Origin: Treponema sp. UBA1233
GTDB lineage: Bacteria > Spirochaetota > Spirochaetia > Treponematales > Treponemataceae
Assembly: GCA_002309305.1 (NCBI GenBank)
Contig: DBWR01000055.1
Coordinates: forward strand, 7,911 to 40,957
Length of the DNA stretch: 33,047 nucleotides
Direction: 5' to 3'
Made by a program: the position numbers and the translations under genes
Part shown: positions 25,387 through 31,851 of the stretch, piece after piece
How positions within the stretch are numbered: position 1 is the first letter of the stretch
Layout of the letters: each line of letters starts with the position of its first letter
The notes under the pieces: model-generated
Databases searched by the model: none
Told to the model about the DNA's origin: nothing
The model's input: the letters and a program-made list of their open reading frames with translations, nothing else

Positions 25387-26274
25387 ATGAACGAATCATT
25401 CAGGGGCCTGATTATCAAAAAGGAAGATGGCTCGGAAAAGGTGAACTACAACAACGATGATTTCCCGTCATACATTCATGCGGGCTGGGTGGAACCGTAC
25501 TGTTCATGGATAAACATTCCGCACTACCATGAGGACCTGGAATTCATCACCGTTACCCGCGGAGAAATGGGATACAACATCAACGGCGAAAAAATCATCC
25601 TGCACCAGGGCGATACCCTTATGGTAAACTCGCAGCAGATTCACTTTAGTTTTACTACGGTCAACGAGCGCTGCAACTACAACCTTGCCATCCTTCATCC
25701 TTCGCTTCTTTGCTCAAGCTTTGTGGTGCAAAAGGAACGTATTGAACCGATTACTAAAAACCCGAATCTGCCCTACCTGCACTTTAAGTCACAGCATCAC
25801 CTTGCCGAAAAACTCTTTGTTCAATCGCAGAACCTGCTGGATGCCATGGACAATGAATTCAACATAACCTTTGAATTCTTCAGGCTTTTTAAAATCCTCA
25901 TGTATTATTGCCGGGACAACGACCTTTTTGCCGCACCCACAACCTATGTCTCCAATGACACCAACTTCAAGAACATGCTCAAATTCATCCACACGCGCTA
26001 TCCGGAACAGATTACCCTGGACGACATAGCCAGAGCCGGAAACGTGAGCAAAACCTACTGCAACATGCTGTTCAAGAAATACACGGGAAGCTCACCCATG
26101 GACAATCTTAACCGATACCGCACGGAACGCGTCGCCTATTATCTGACCAGTACGGATTTGAGGATGAGTGAAATTGCCGAAAAGACAGGATTTTCAGGAG
26201 CAAGCTACATGAGCGAGACATTCAAGAAATTCTACGGGGTGGCCCCAAGAAATTATGTTCTGCCAAAGCAATAA
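25387..26274 (+). CDS. AraC-family transcriptional regulator with cupin domain
   Basis: The 295-residue protein has an N-terminal cupin sensor (HYHEDLEFITVTRGEMGYNINGEKIILHQGDTLMVNSQQIH) and a C-terminal double helix-turn-helix (residues about 190-293: TLDDIARAGNVSKTYCNMLFKKYTGSSPMDNLNRYR, then MSEIAEKTGFSGASYMSETFKKFYGVAPRNY). Such regulators usually sense a sugar or small molecule and activate a nearby transport or catabolic operon. The start is firm: AGGAGGT seven bases before ATG. Its divergent neighbour is the ABC exporter, and a GH5 gene lies downstream; either could be a target, but no operator pair was recognised. Confidence 0.87.
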   Translation: MNESFRGLIIKKEDGSEKVNYNNDDFPSYIHAGWVEPYCSWINIPHYHEDLEFITVTRGEMGYNINGEKIILHQGDTLMVNSQQIHFSFTTVNERCNYNLAILHPSLLCSSFVVQKERIEPITKNPNLPYLHFKSQHHLAEKLFVQSQNLLDAMDNEFNITFEFFRLFKILMYYCRDNDLFAAPTTYVSNDTNFKNMLKFIHTRYPEQITLDDIARAGNVSKTYCNMLFKKYTGSSPMDNLNRYRTERVAYYLTSTDLRMSEIAEKTGFSGASYMSETFKKFYGVAPRNYVLPKQ

Positions 26275-26289
26275 ATCATGTATTTGGTG

Positions 26290-26318
26290 ATGACCGATTT
26301 TTAAATTTGTGATAGAAT
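26290..26318 (+). promoter_or_regulatory. Leaderless promoter of the FliG-N-like gene
   Basis: ATGACC, 17-base spacer, extended -10 TG-A-TAGAAT (box 26313-26318). The expected +1 is 26325, the A of the ATG; no Shine-Dalgarno is present. Confidence 0.6.
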
Positions 26319-26324
26319 GAAACT

Positions 26325-26735
26325 ATGAACGAAACAGGTTTTGAAAAACTAGTAAAGACATCTGACTCAAACAAGGCCATAAGGCTTACAGGCCCGCAAA
26401 AGGCAGCCATATTGTTTGCAGAACTCGGAAAGGCGGTGACAGACCAGATGACTGCCTCTTTTACCACCAAGCAGCTTCATCTCCTGCGTAACACCATGAA
26501 AAATCTTGGACCAATTAATACAAAGACAGAAATTGCAGTACTTGAACAGGCCCTGCACTACGGTACGCAAAACGGTCTGTGGGATATAAGCGCCGCTATC
26601 AAAACCGATGTAGCAAGACGTTCAACAACCCTGCGTTCCGCCGCATCTTCAAATCCATCTGCTATGGCCGGACTCATCAGTTCATGGCTGGACACGGCAG
26701 AGGACAAAGACAAGGATCCAAAAGAAGATCAATAA
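26325..26735 (+). CDS. Stand-alone FliG N-domain-like protein
   Basis: In this 136-residue protein, residues 20-80 (LTGPQKAAILFAELGKAVTDQM, then IAVLEQALHYG) fit the FliG N-terminal domain, which in full-length FliG docks onto the FliF MS-ring. The FliG middle and C-terminal domains that bind FliM and the stator are missing; instead there is a low-complexity tail ending DTAEDKDKDPKEDQ. It is not a frameshift remnant as far as I can see: the stop is clean and the downstream 15 bases lead to the GH5 terminator. It could modulate rotor assembly or be a paralogue with another role. Other flagellar genes are absent from the window. Family call is moderate, function unknown. Confidence 0.6.
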   Translation: MNETGFEKLVKTSDSNKAIRLTGPQKAAILFAELGKAVTDQMTASFTTKQLHLLRNTMKNLGPINTKTEIAVLEQALHYGTQNGLWDISAAIKTDVARRSTTLRSAASSNPSAMAGLISSWLDTAEDKDKDPKEDQ

Positions 26736-26743
26736 TCGGACAT

Positions 26744-26779
26744 AAAAAAAGGTGGGGCCTGAATCAACATACCCCACCT
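26744..26779 (-). terminator. Intrinsic terminator of the GH5 gene
   Basis: AGGTGGGG (26750-26757) pairs perfectly with CCCCACCT (26772-26779). On the minus strand the stem is followed by seven T. On the plus strand it lacks a T-tract, so it serves mainly the GH5 transcript. Confidence 0.85.
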
Positions 26780-26797
26780 GTTAACATTCATCTTAAC

Positions 26798-27817
26798 CTA
26801 CTTTTCTTCAACTTCACCACGTAGTATTTTTCTTACAAGCAAACCAGAGGGCTGTAAATCATCCAAAGCCCATCCGCCTTCAGCCTGCTTATCCTTGTTG
26901 TATTTTAGAACGCCGGAATCTTCGCCCTTGTTGTTTACAGACCAGTTGGCCCATGAAATTTTTCTTGAAGAAAGGAAATCCGCCCATTCCAAAGTTTCCT
27001 TTTCAAACACTCCACCATCACCGCTTGCCTGGGTTGTTCCCCATTCAGTTACGAAGATTGGAAGTCCTTTCTTGATGGCCTTGTCTATCTGTTTTCTGGA
27101 GTCTTTTCCATGTGTTCCCGCGTAGAAATGGAAGGTATACATGATGTTGCTGGCATCTGTAATCTGGTCCTTTGCGGCAGGAAGCAAGTCACTGCTCCAT
27201 TTGGGTGTACCCACAACGATGATGTTGTTGCAGTATTTCCTGATTACCGGAATGATTTTTTCGGCATAGGGCTTTATGTTGTTTTCCCATGTTACCCTGT
27301 CGGTGTTCGGCTCATTGCAGATTTCGTATATGATGTTGGGATAGTTGCCATAGGTTGAAGCTATCTGTTCAAAAAATTCGGCAGCCTGGTTGGAATAAAG
27401 CATGGGGTCGTGTTCATCAATGACATGCCAGTCAACAATGACGTACATTCCCAAGTCGATTGCTGCTTCTATTGAATCCCTGACTTTGAAGAAAAGAGAT
27501 TTATCGGTAACATAGGAAGTGCTGTAAAGGGCCGCACGCCATAAGTCTGCGTTAAAGTCCTTCTGCAGCCATGCCAGAACGTTTTTGTTTGCATATTTTC
27601 CATACCATTGAAGTCCGTGTGAACTCATTCCGCACAGCTGGATTGGGTTTCCGTCCTTGTCACAAAGGTTTGTTCCGATGACTTGCAAGTCTCCGTATCG
27701 TTCAACTGGTGTTAATCCGTCATCAAATATTTTTCGTGGTTCACCTTTTTTTGCACATGATGTAAATAATGAAACGGTAGCCAAAGCGAAAATCAAGAGA
27801 ATCGCTGTTTTTTTCAT
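26798..27817 (-). CDS. GH5 endoglucanase lipoprotein
   Basis: The 339-residue protein has a lipobox LFTSC (Cys21), so it is displayed on a membrane. The catalytic domain is glycoside hydrolase family 5, with IQLCGMSSHGLQW early, YVIVDWH, YEICNEPN with acid/base E169, FHFYAG and FVTEWG with nucleophile E258, which is the subfamily-2 endoglucanase pattern. It should cleave beta-1,4-glucan or a related polysaccharide, consistent with a fibre-rich gut habitat. No carbohydrate-binding module is present. AAGGAG precedes the ATG. The gene is monocistronic with its own promoter and terminator. Confidence 0.92.
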   Translation of the reverse strand: MKKTAILLIFALATVSLFTSCAKKGEPRKIFDDGLTPVERYGDLQVIGTNLCDKDGNPIQLCGMSSHGLQWYGKYANKNVLAWLQKDFNADLWRAALYSTSYVTDKSLFFKVRDSIEAAIDLGMYVIVDWHVIDEHDPMLYSNQAAEFFEQIASTYGNYPNIIYEICNEPNTDRVTWENNIKPYAEKIIPVIRKYCNNIIVVGTPKWSSDLLPAAKDQITDASNIMYTFHFYAGTHGKDSRKQIDKAIKKGLPIFVTEWGTTQASGDGGVFEKETLEWADFLSSRKISWANWSVNNKGEDSGVLKYNKDKQAEGGWALDDLQPSGLLVRKILRGEVEEK

Positions 27818-27832
27818 AAATTGCTCCTTATA

Positions 27833-27844
27833 CTAGAATTCTAG
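27833..27844. promoter_or_regulatory. 12-bp palindrome over the GH5 -10
   Basis: CTAGAATTCTAG is a perfect palindrome that contains the GH5 -10 box, so a repressor bound here would block that promoter. No regulator is identified. Confidence 0.35.
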
Positions 27845-27866
27845 CATGTCTTTTTTTCCTTTTCAA
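27838..27866 (-). promoter_or_regulatory. Promoter of the GH5 gene
   Basis: TTGAAA (27861-27866), 17-base spacer, TAGAAT (27838-27843) on the minus strand. Confidence 0.65.
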
Positions 27867-27881
27867 GTGGATTTATGGTGA

Positions 27882-27910
27882 TAGACAATAAAATAAAGGT
27901 TTTGTATACT
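27882..27910 (+). promoter_or_regulatory. Promoter of the MATE gene, leaderless
   Basis: TAGACA, 17-base spacer, TATACT. The start is expected at 27917, one base before the ATG; no ribosome site is present. Confidence 0.62.
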
Positions 27911-27917
27911 GCTCACT

Positions 27918-29291
27918 ATGGACGAAAAAAAACCGAGTCGCGGTGCTAGTCGCGGCGCCAGTCGCGGTGCTCTGCCGATGTTTCAGCTGACTCTTCCTCT
28001 TGTAATTGAACAGTTTCTAAGGATTCTGGTTTCTTCGATTGATACTCTCATGCTCAGTTCCTATTCCGAAAAAGCCGTTGCTGCTGTTGGCATGATGGGT
28101 CAGTATGTCTTCTTCCTGAACACCATCTTCAGCGTCATAGGCATTGGTAGTTCCATTGTACTTTCCCAGTATCTCGGTGCAAAGAAAAGCGAAGGTGAAT
28201 TGAATTCCATAGCCAAAGCCAGTACAGTCATGATGACAGTTGCTTCCATTTTTCTGGCAACCCTGGTTTTTTCAGGTACGGGGTTCCTGCTTTCCAGATA
28301 TACCCTGGAAGATGAAGTCAGGGCTTTTGCAAGGGAATACTTTTTGATTTATGGAGGCCTGGGTGCATTCTTCCTTGCATTCAACACCCTGCAGGCTGCC
28401 ATCTTGCGCTCTTACGGTTGTACAAGGGAAACTATGGTTGTTACCCTCATAGCCAATCTGATTAACGTCATCGGTAATGCCCTCTCGCTCTACGGCTTCT
28501 TTGGGCTGCCGATTTTTGGGGTAAAGGGTGTCGCCATGTCTTCCGTAATCTCCATGGTCGTCGCCTGTATCCTGATGGTAATCCTCATTCACCGCAAGAA
28601 GAACATTCAGTTCAAGATTTTTGGAACTGGAAAAACACCCGGCAAATTCTACAAGCTCATACTTTCCGTGGGAGTTCCTACCGCAAGCGAAAGCCTTTCG
28701 TACAACATTTCGCAGATTGTGATTATGGCCATGATTTCTACCTTGGGAACCTATGCCATGTCATCCCAAGTCTATACCCAGACGATGTGCCGCTTTGTGT
28801 TCATTTTTGCAATGGGAATAGGTAGTGCGGTGCAGATAAAAACCGGTTACTGTGTTGGTGCAGGTCAGACGGACTTCATCTACAGGAAGGTATTCAAATA
28901 CGGCCTGATAGGTACCGGCTGTTCCCTGTTTATGGTTTTGGGCCTGAACCTGATAAAAAGCCCCATCATCGCCTTGTTTACCAAACAGCCGGAAGTAGAG
29001 GAACTTGTTACGGTCCTGCTTTTGCTTTCGATTTATCTTGAATTCGGACGTTCACTCAACCTTGTGTTCATTGGTGCGCTCAAGGGATCGGGCGACATTC
29101 TGTTCCCTGTTCTGTACGGCATTTTCTCCAACTGGGTGATAATGGTCGGAGGAAGCTATCTTCTTGGACTTAAGCTGGGCATGGGTGTGGCAGGATTCTG
29201 GCTTGGAATTGCAACCGATGAAACCACCCGCGGAATCGTAATGGTATTCCGGTGGAAGAGCAAGCGCTGGATGAAAAAGGCCTTGGTGTAG
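27918..29291 (+). CDS. MATE-family efflux transporter
   Basis: This 457-residue protein has about 12 membrane helices in two MatE halves, with LTLPLVIEQFLRILVSSIDTLMLSSYS at the first helix and the SVGVPTASESLSYNISQIVIMAMISTLGTYAMSSQVY segment opening the second half. MATE proteins export drugs or metabolites using Na+ or H+ gradients. The N-terminus carries a three-fold SRGA repeat encoded by exact 12-base tandem units (27936-27971). No Shine-Dalgarno is present and the promoter predicts a leaderless mRNA; an internal ATG at 27978 also lacks a site. The stop codon abuts the MITE-like element. Confidence 0.88.
   Translation: MDEKKPSRGASRGASRGALPMFQLTLPLVIEQFLRILVSSIDTLMLSSYSEKAVAAVGMMGQYVFFLNTIFSVIGIGSSIVLSQYLGAKKSEGELNSIAKASTVMMTVASIFLATLVFSGTGFLLSRYTLEDEVRAFAREYFLIYGGLGAFFLAFNTLQAAILRSYGCTRETMVVTLIANLINVIGNALSLYGFFGLPIFGVKGVAMSSVISMVVACILMVILIHRKKNIQFKIFGTGKTPGKFYKLILSVGVPTASESLSYNISQIVIMAMISTLGTYAMSSQVYTQTMCRFVFIFAMGIGSAVQIKTGYCVGAGQTDFIYRKVFKYGLIGTGCSLFMVLGLNLIKSPIIALFTKQPEVEELVTVLLLLSIYLEFGRSLNLVFIGALKGSGDILFPVLYGIFSNWVIMVGGSYLLGLKLGMGVAGFWLGIATDETTRGIVMVFRWKSKRWMKKALV
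27936..27971 (+). repeat. Three tandem 12-bp repeats in the MATE N-terminus
   Basis: AGTCGCGGYGCY occurs three times in frame (27936, 27948, 27960), giving Ser-Arg-Gly-Ala three times just before the first membrane helix. Copies 1 and 3 are identical. Confidence 0.9.
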
Positions 29292-29554
29292 ATATGTGGA
29301 AGGCAAGTGCAAATTAAATCAACCGTAATAAACACACGCTATAGAGGGAGCATCTCCATTTACGGCGGGAACCGTGTCAAGCCTACATAGCCGGGACATT
29401 CTCGTAACCATCTTTGCCTCGGCTAAGTTTTTTGGCAACACACCACCCCCTTGCAAATGTATTCTTGCCACGAACCCCGCCTACATTGCGATGCTCCCTC
29501 CATCAATTTGTATCTTTATTTTTTTTAATTTATTGCACTTGCCTTCCACACATC
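29291..29554. mobile_element. MITE-like palindromic element of 264 bp
   Basis: Terminal inverted repeats of 22 bp (21 matching; 29291-29312 and 29533-29554) include the perfect 18-bp arm TGTGGAAGGCAAGTGCAA. A second pair of 11-bp arms (GAGGGAGCATC, 29344-29354 and 29490-29500) lies at the same distance inside each end, and weaker pairing continues inward. No ORF longer than about 60 codons lies in it and no gene is convincing. This matches a non-autonomous inverted-repeat element or a large structured RNA. The first base is the last base of the MATE stop codon. No clear target duplication was seen. Confidence 0.65.
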
Positions 29555-29601
29555 ATTTTTAAACAGAAAGTTAGGATTAACAAATAACAAGAATAATATC
29601 G

Positions 29602-29695
29602 TATACGGATACGCATAAGACACTTGAAATATTTATAAATCATGGTAATATAGAGATATAGTTTATCCAGTAGGATGCTTATTGTGGATAAAAAT
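29602..29695 (+). repeat. Promoter/leader module, copy A
   Basis: This 94-bp segment is about 86 percent identical, without gaps, to 30347-30440. It contains TTGAAA (29624-29629), a 16-base spacer, extended -10 TGG-TAATAT (to 29651) and then a hairpin with arms TTTATCCA/TGGATAAA. It drives the VOC gene. After it, at 29707-29722, is the hairpin CGCCC-GCATAG-GGGCG. Confidence 0.82.
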
Positions 29696-29742
29696 TGTTA
29701 TGTGGACGCCCGCATAGGGGCGCTTCCGAAGGAGTATAAAAA

Positions 29743-30162
29743 ATGCATTTAGACGGTTTTGGATTATTTGTAGAAGATATGCCAAAAATGATTCGATTTT
29801 ATAGAGATGTGCTTGGTTTTGAGATAAAAGAAGCTGAAACTGCAGGAAATGTATATCTGATAAAAGATGACACCCTGTTTATGCTTTATGGCAGAAATAA
29901 TTTCGAGAAAATGACCAGCAGAAAATATGAATATATAAAAGGTCTTAATGGTCATGGAGAAATTGCATTATACGTCGACACCTTTGAAGAAGTTGATGAA
30001 AAATATAAAGAACTAATGTCCAAAGGTGTTGTCAGTGTATTAGAACCTTCAACCGAACCTTGGGGACAGAGAACCTGCTATATAGCAGATCCTGAAGGAA
30101 ACTTAATTGAAATAGGTTCATGGAATAAACCATTCCGTTCATGGTCTGATAAAGATATGTAA
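29743..30162 (+). CDS. VOC-superfamily (glyoxalase/bleomycin-resistance-like) protein
   Basis: This 139-residue single-module protein matches the vicinal oxygen chelate fold in order: HLDGFGLFVEDMPKMIRFYRDVLGFEI, a central GHGEIALYVDTFEEVDEKYKEL strand-helix, and the closing YIADPEGNLIEIGSW with the usual metal-ligand Glu. Family members include dioxygenases, glyoxalases and drug-binding resistance proteins; the substrate cannot be told. AAGGAG precedes the ATG. The gene sits behind leader module A and ahead of a hairpin and repeat, like a self-contained cassette. Its codon use is more AT-rich than the gal locus, suggesting later acquisition. Confidence 0.87.
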   Translation: MHLDGFGLFVEDMPKMIRFYRDVLGFEIKEAETAGNVYLIKDDTLFMLYGRNNFEKMTSRKYEYIKGLNGHGEIALYVDTFEEVDEKYKELMSKGVVSVLEPSTEPWGQRTCYIADPEGNLIEIGSWNKPFRSWSDKDM

Positions 30163-30177
30163 TAATGCATATTATAT

Positions 30178-30198
30178 CAGCAAATCAAACTTGCTGAC
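30178..30198 (+). repeat. Hairpin after the VOC gene
   Basis: TCAGCAA and TTGCTGA arms around ATCAAAC. The core word AGCAARTCAARCTTGCT also follows the YARHG gene. Confidence 0.65.
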
Positions 30199-30238
30199 AA
30201 AGAAGAAAAAATAGACTACGTAACAAAAGAATAATCAC

Positions 30239-30298
30239 ATGACAAAAGTTTCGTAGCCGACACCGGCTCAAGTCCTGCTTAAGAGTTTTTTTGTCATA
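30239..30298. repeat. Branched palindromic repeat after the VOC gene
   Basis: Outer arms ATGACAAAA/TTTTGTCAT enclose AGCCG-ACAC-CGGCT and a second small hairpin with a T-tract, like a terminator. The word TTCGTAGCCGA (30250-30260) recurs at the end of the window. CTACGTAAC and GTTTCGTAG (30216-30224, 30248-30256) also form an 8-of-9 inverted pair. Eight C follow at 30299-30306. Confidence 0.5.
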
Positions 30299-30346
30299 CC
30301 CCCCCCAAATCGTTAATTTTGTGCATCAGCCAGAGCATCGGGATCT

Positions 30347-30440
30347 TATACGGATACGCCCAAGACACTTGAATTATTTGCAAATTATGGTAATATAGAG
30401 ATATAGGTTATTCAGCGGATTTCTTATTGTGGATAAAAAT
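30347..30440 (+). repeat. Promoter/leader module, copy B
   Basis: Same length as copy A: TTGAAT (30369-30374), 16-base spacer, TGG-TAATAT -10 and hairpin TTATTCA/TGGATAA, in which a C-to-T change keeps pairing as G-U. It precedes the YARHG gene; a 37-base insertion lies between it and the shared TTGTTATG. Confidence 0.82.
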
Positions 30441-30488
30441 ACAAGATAAGAATATTATGCTGGATATGGAGAAGAATTGTTATGACGA

Positions 30489-30511
30489 CAGGCGCACTGG
30501 CCTGCTTTTTT
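30489..30511 (+). terminator. Terminator-like hairpin in the leader of the YARHG gene
   Basis: CAGGC-GCACTG-GCCTG, one C, then six T, ending about ten bases before the ATG and just before the ribosome site. It lies downstream of promoter copy B, so it would attenuate this gene unless relieved. Confidence 0.55.
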
Positions 30512-30521
30512 AGGAAGGAAA

Positions 30522-31166
30522 ATGAAAAAATTACTTTTATTCTTATCTTTATTATTTATCATGAGCTTATCTGTATTTGCAGGCGAAACATTCAAATGCA
30601 GAAAAGAGACTTTTTTCTATGACATAGAAGGCAGAACTTCATCAAATGAGTTTTTATTTATAAACAATTTTATGATTTTTCCTTGTGATGGCTATTACAG
30701 AAAGTATATTTTTTTTATTAAAGATGATAAGACAGGTGACTATGAAACTTTTGGAGATAATTATCCTTCCTATTTAGGAAACGGAGAATTTTCGGCAGCT
30801 GCATATGGAGTCGGAGATCCACCTCGAGTAAAAGACAGGAAAATAGAAGAAATATCATACAGCAAAACAGATTTCTATCTGATCCTTGTAGAAGAGTTCT
30901 ACAAATGTTATCTCCTAAAAAAAGCTTTCAGTTCAGATTTTGATTGCCTTAATAATTTTTTAAATATAGTAAAAGACTTTTCCAAAGAAGATTTGAGAAT
31001 TTTACGTAATACGATTTATGCAAAATATGGCTACACATTTAAATCAAAAGATTTAATTGAAATATTTGCCCAAACAGACTGGTATTCTCCAGTTGAAAAT
31101 TTTAAGGAAGATTTTAATCCGCTGGATTTATGTCTACTTGAAGTCATAAAACTGGCTGAAAAGTAA
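30522..31166 (+). CDS. Exported YARHG-domain protein
   Basis: This 214-residue protein has a signal peptide (MKKLLLFLSLLFIMSLSVFA) with no lipobox. The C-terminal 70 residues contain the YARHG pattern: LRILRNTIYAKYGYTF, then WYSPV. YARHG modules occur extracellularly, often at the end of surface or peptidoglycan-linked proteins; a molecular function is not established. The middle 100 residues are unassigned. AGGAAGG precedes the ATG. The gene is AT-rich and follows leader module B with a terminator-like hairpin, and is followed by a 15-bp hairpin. Confidence 0.78.
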   Translation: MKKLLLFLSLLFIMSLSVFAGETFKCRKETFFYDIEGRTSSNEFLFINNFMIFPCDGYYRKYIFFIKDDKTGDYETFGDNYPSYLGNGEFSAAAYGVGDPPRVKDRKIEEISYSKTDFYLILVEEFYKCYLLKKAFSSDFDCLNNFLNIVKDFSKEDLRILRNTIYAKYGYTFKSKDLIEIFAQTDWYSPVENFKEDFNPLDLCLLEVIKLAEK

Positions 31167-31172
31167 TAAGAA

Positions 31173-31207
31173 TATTTCATAAAGCAAGTCAAGCTTGCTT
31201 TATGAAA
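31173..31207 (+). terminator. 15-bp hairpin after the YARHG gene
   Basis: Perfect stem ATTTCATAAAGCAAG / CTTGCTTTATGAAAT with loop TCAAG (boundaries to within about two bases). No strong T-tract follows, so it may be a stability hairpin. Its core matches the VOC hairpin. Confidence 0.5.
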
Positions 31208-31381
31208 TGAAATTTAACTTTAGGGTGAAGCTATGTAGCTGTTTAGTACTCGGCTTTACGCCGCTAGAAAAAAATATAATAATACAAGCGTAGCTTCAAA
31301 AACTGTACAGAATAATTCTTAAAGGAAAAAGTATTTATAGAATCTAATTCTGTATAAGAAATATATTTGCCATAACACATA
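31208..31381. other. Non-coding stretch with small palindromes
   Basis: I see no convincing gene. It contains AGCTA-TG-TAGCT, CGGC-TTTAC-GCCG and TACAGAAT/ATTCTGTA arms (31306-31313, 31347-31354). The left boundary of the IS lies at its right end. A minus-strand frame here has only a TTG start and no ribosome site. Confidence 0.4.
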
Positions 31382-31395
31382 TAAGGCCCCAGTCT

Positions 31396-31723
31396 GTCAA
31401 TATGTTTATTAAAAAAAATAACACCAAGCCGTCTTTTTTCAAGGCGGTTTACTGTGAGAAGGATCATAGTTTCCGTTGCAAAATAAAAAAGCAAAGCCTG
31501 AATCGCAATTCAGAAAAAGATTCCAGGAAAAGCGTCCTGAATCAAACACATATAGTCGGTCACGGCAAACCTGAAAAACAGATTTCCGGCACGAAGAATT
31601 TCACCGGTACCCGTGCCAAGCCTGAAGCAAAAATAAGATGGTCATCATTCGATGCCGATAGTTATATGGGCAGATCAAGGCAGGGACAGTCCGCTTATTT
31701 ATTTTCAACAAATACAAAAATAT
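31396..31723 (-). ncRNA. Candidate IS110-type bridge RNA region
   Basis: Downstream of the transposase and its terminator, this part of the IS is non-coding but structured: hairpins CTGAAT-CGCA-ATTCAG (31498-31513), a 9-bp stem with one bulge (31519-31543), and GGCACG/CGTGCC arms (31588-31593, 31612-31617). IS110-family elements encode a bridge RNA in a non-coding end; in the IS1111 group it is in the downstream end. Exact boundaries, target-binding and donor-binding loops were not defined. Confidence 0.4.
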
Positions 31724-31747
31724 AAAAAAGGCGCAGTGGCAGCGTCC
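31724..31747 (-). terminator. Intrinsic terminator after the transposase
   Basis: On the minus strand GG-(A)-CGC, seven-base loop, GCG-CC, then six T. It lies about 105 bases after the transposase stop. Confidence 0.5.
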
Positions 31748-31851
31748 ATTCAAAGGTCTGGAAGTCACGGCATCCGGGACAGAAAGAATGAGGGGCGGTC
31801 TAAGCCGCATATAATCTTCATTTTTCAAAAGCCCCGCCGTATACGCTTCAG

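Noticed and set aside
29374..29562. Plus-strand frame in the MITE-like element
   Set aside because: No ribosome site or homology; it follows from the inverted-repeat sequence.
30216..30256. Canonical integron attC site
   Set aside because: The inverted pair lacks the RYYYAAC/GTTRRRY boxes; kept only as a hypothesis in the findings.
29602..30440. CRISPR-like repeats
   Set aside because: Only two copies, 745 bases apart, with genes between; no spacers of equal length.
31264..31494. Minus-strand frame of 76 codons left of the IS
   Set aside because: Only a TTG start, no ribosome site, no family resemblance, and it crosses the inferred IS boundary.
31402..31828. Plus and minus frames in the IS downstream segment
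   Set aside because: No domains or ribosome sites; composition and hairpins suit a non-coding end.
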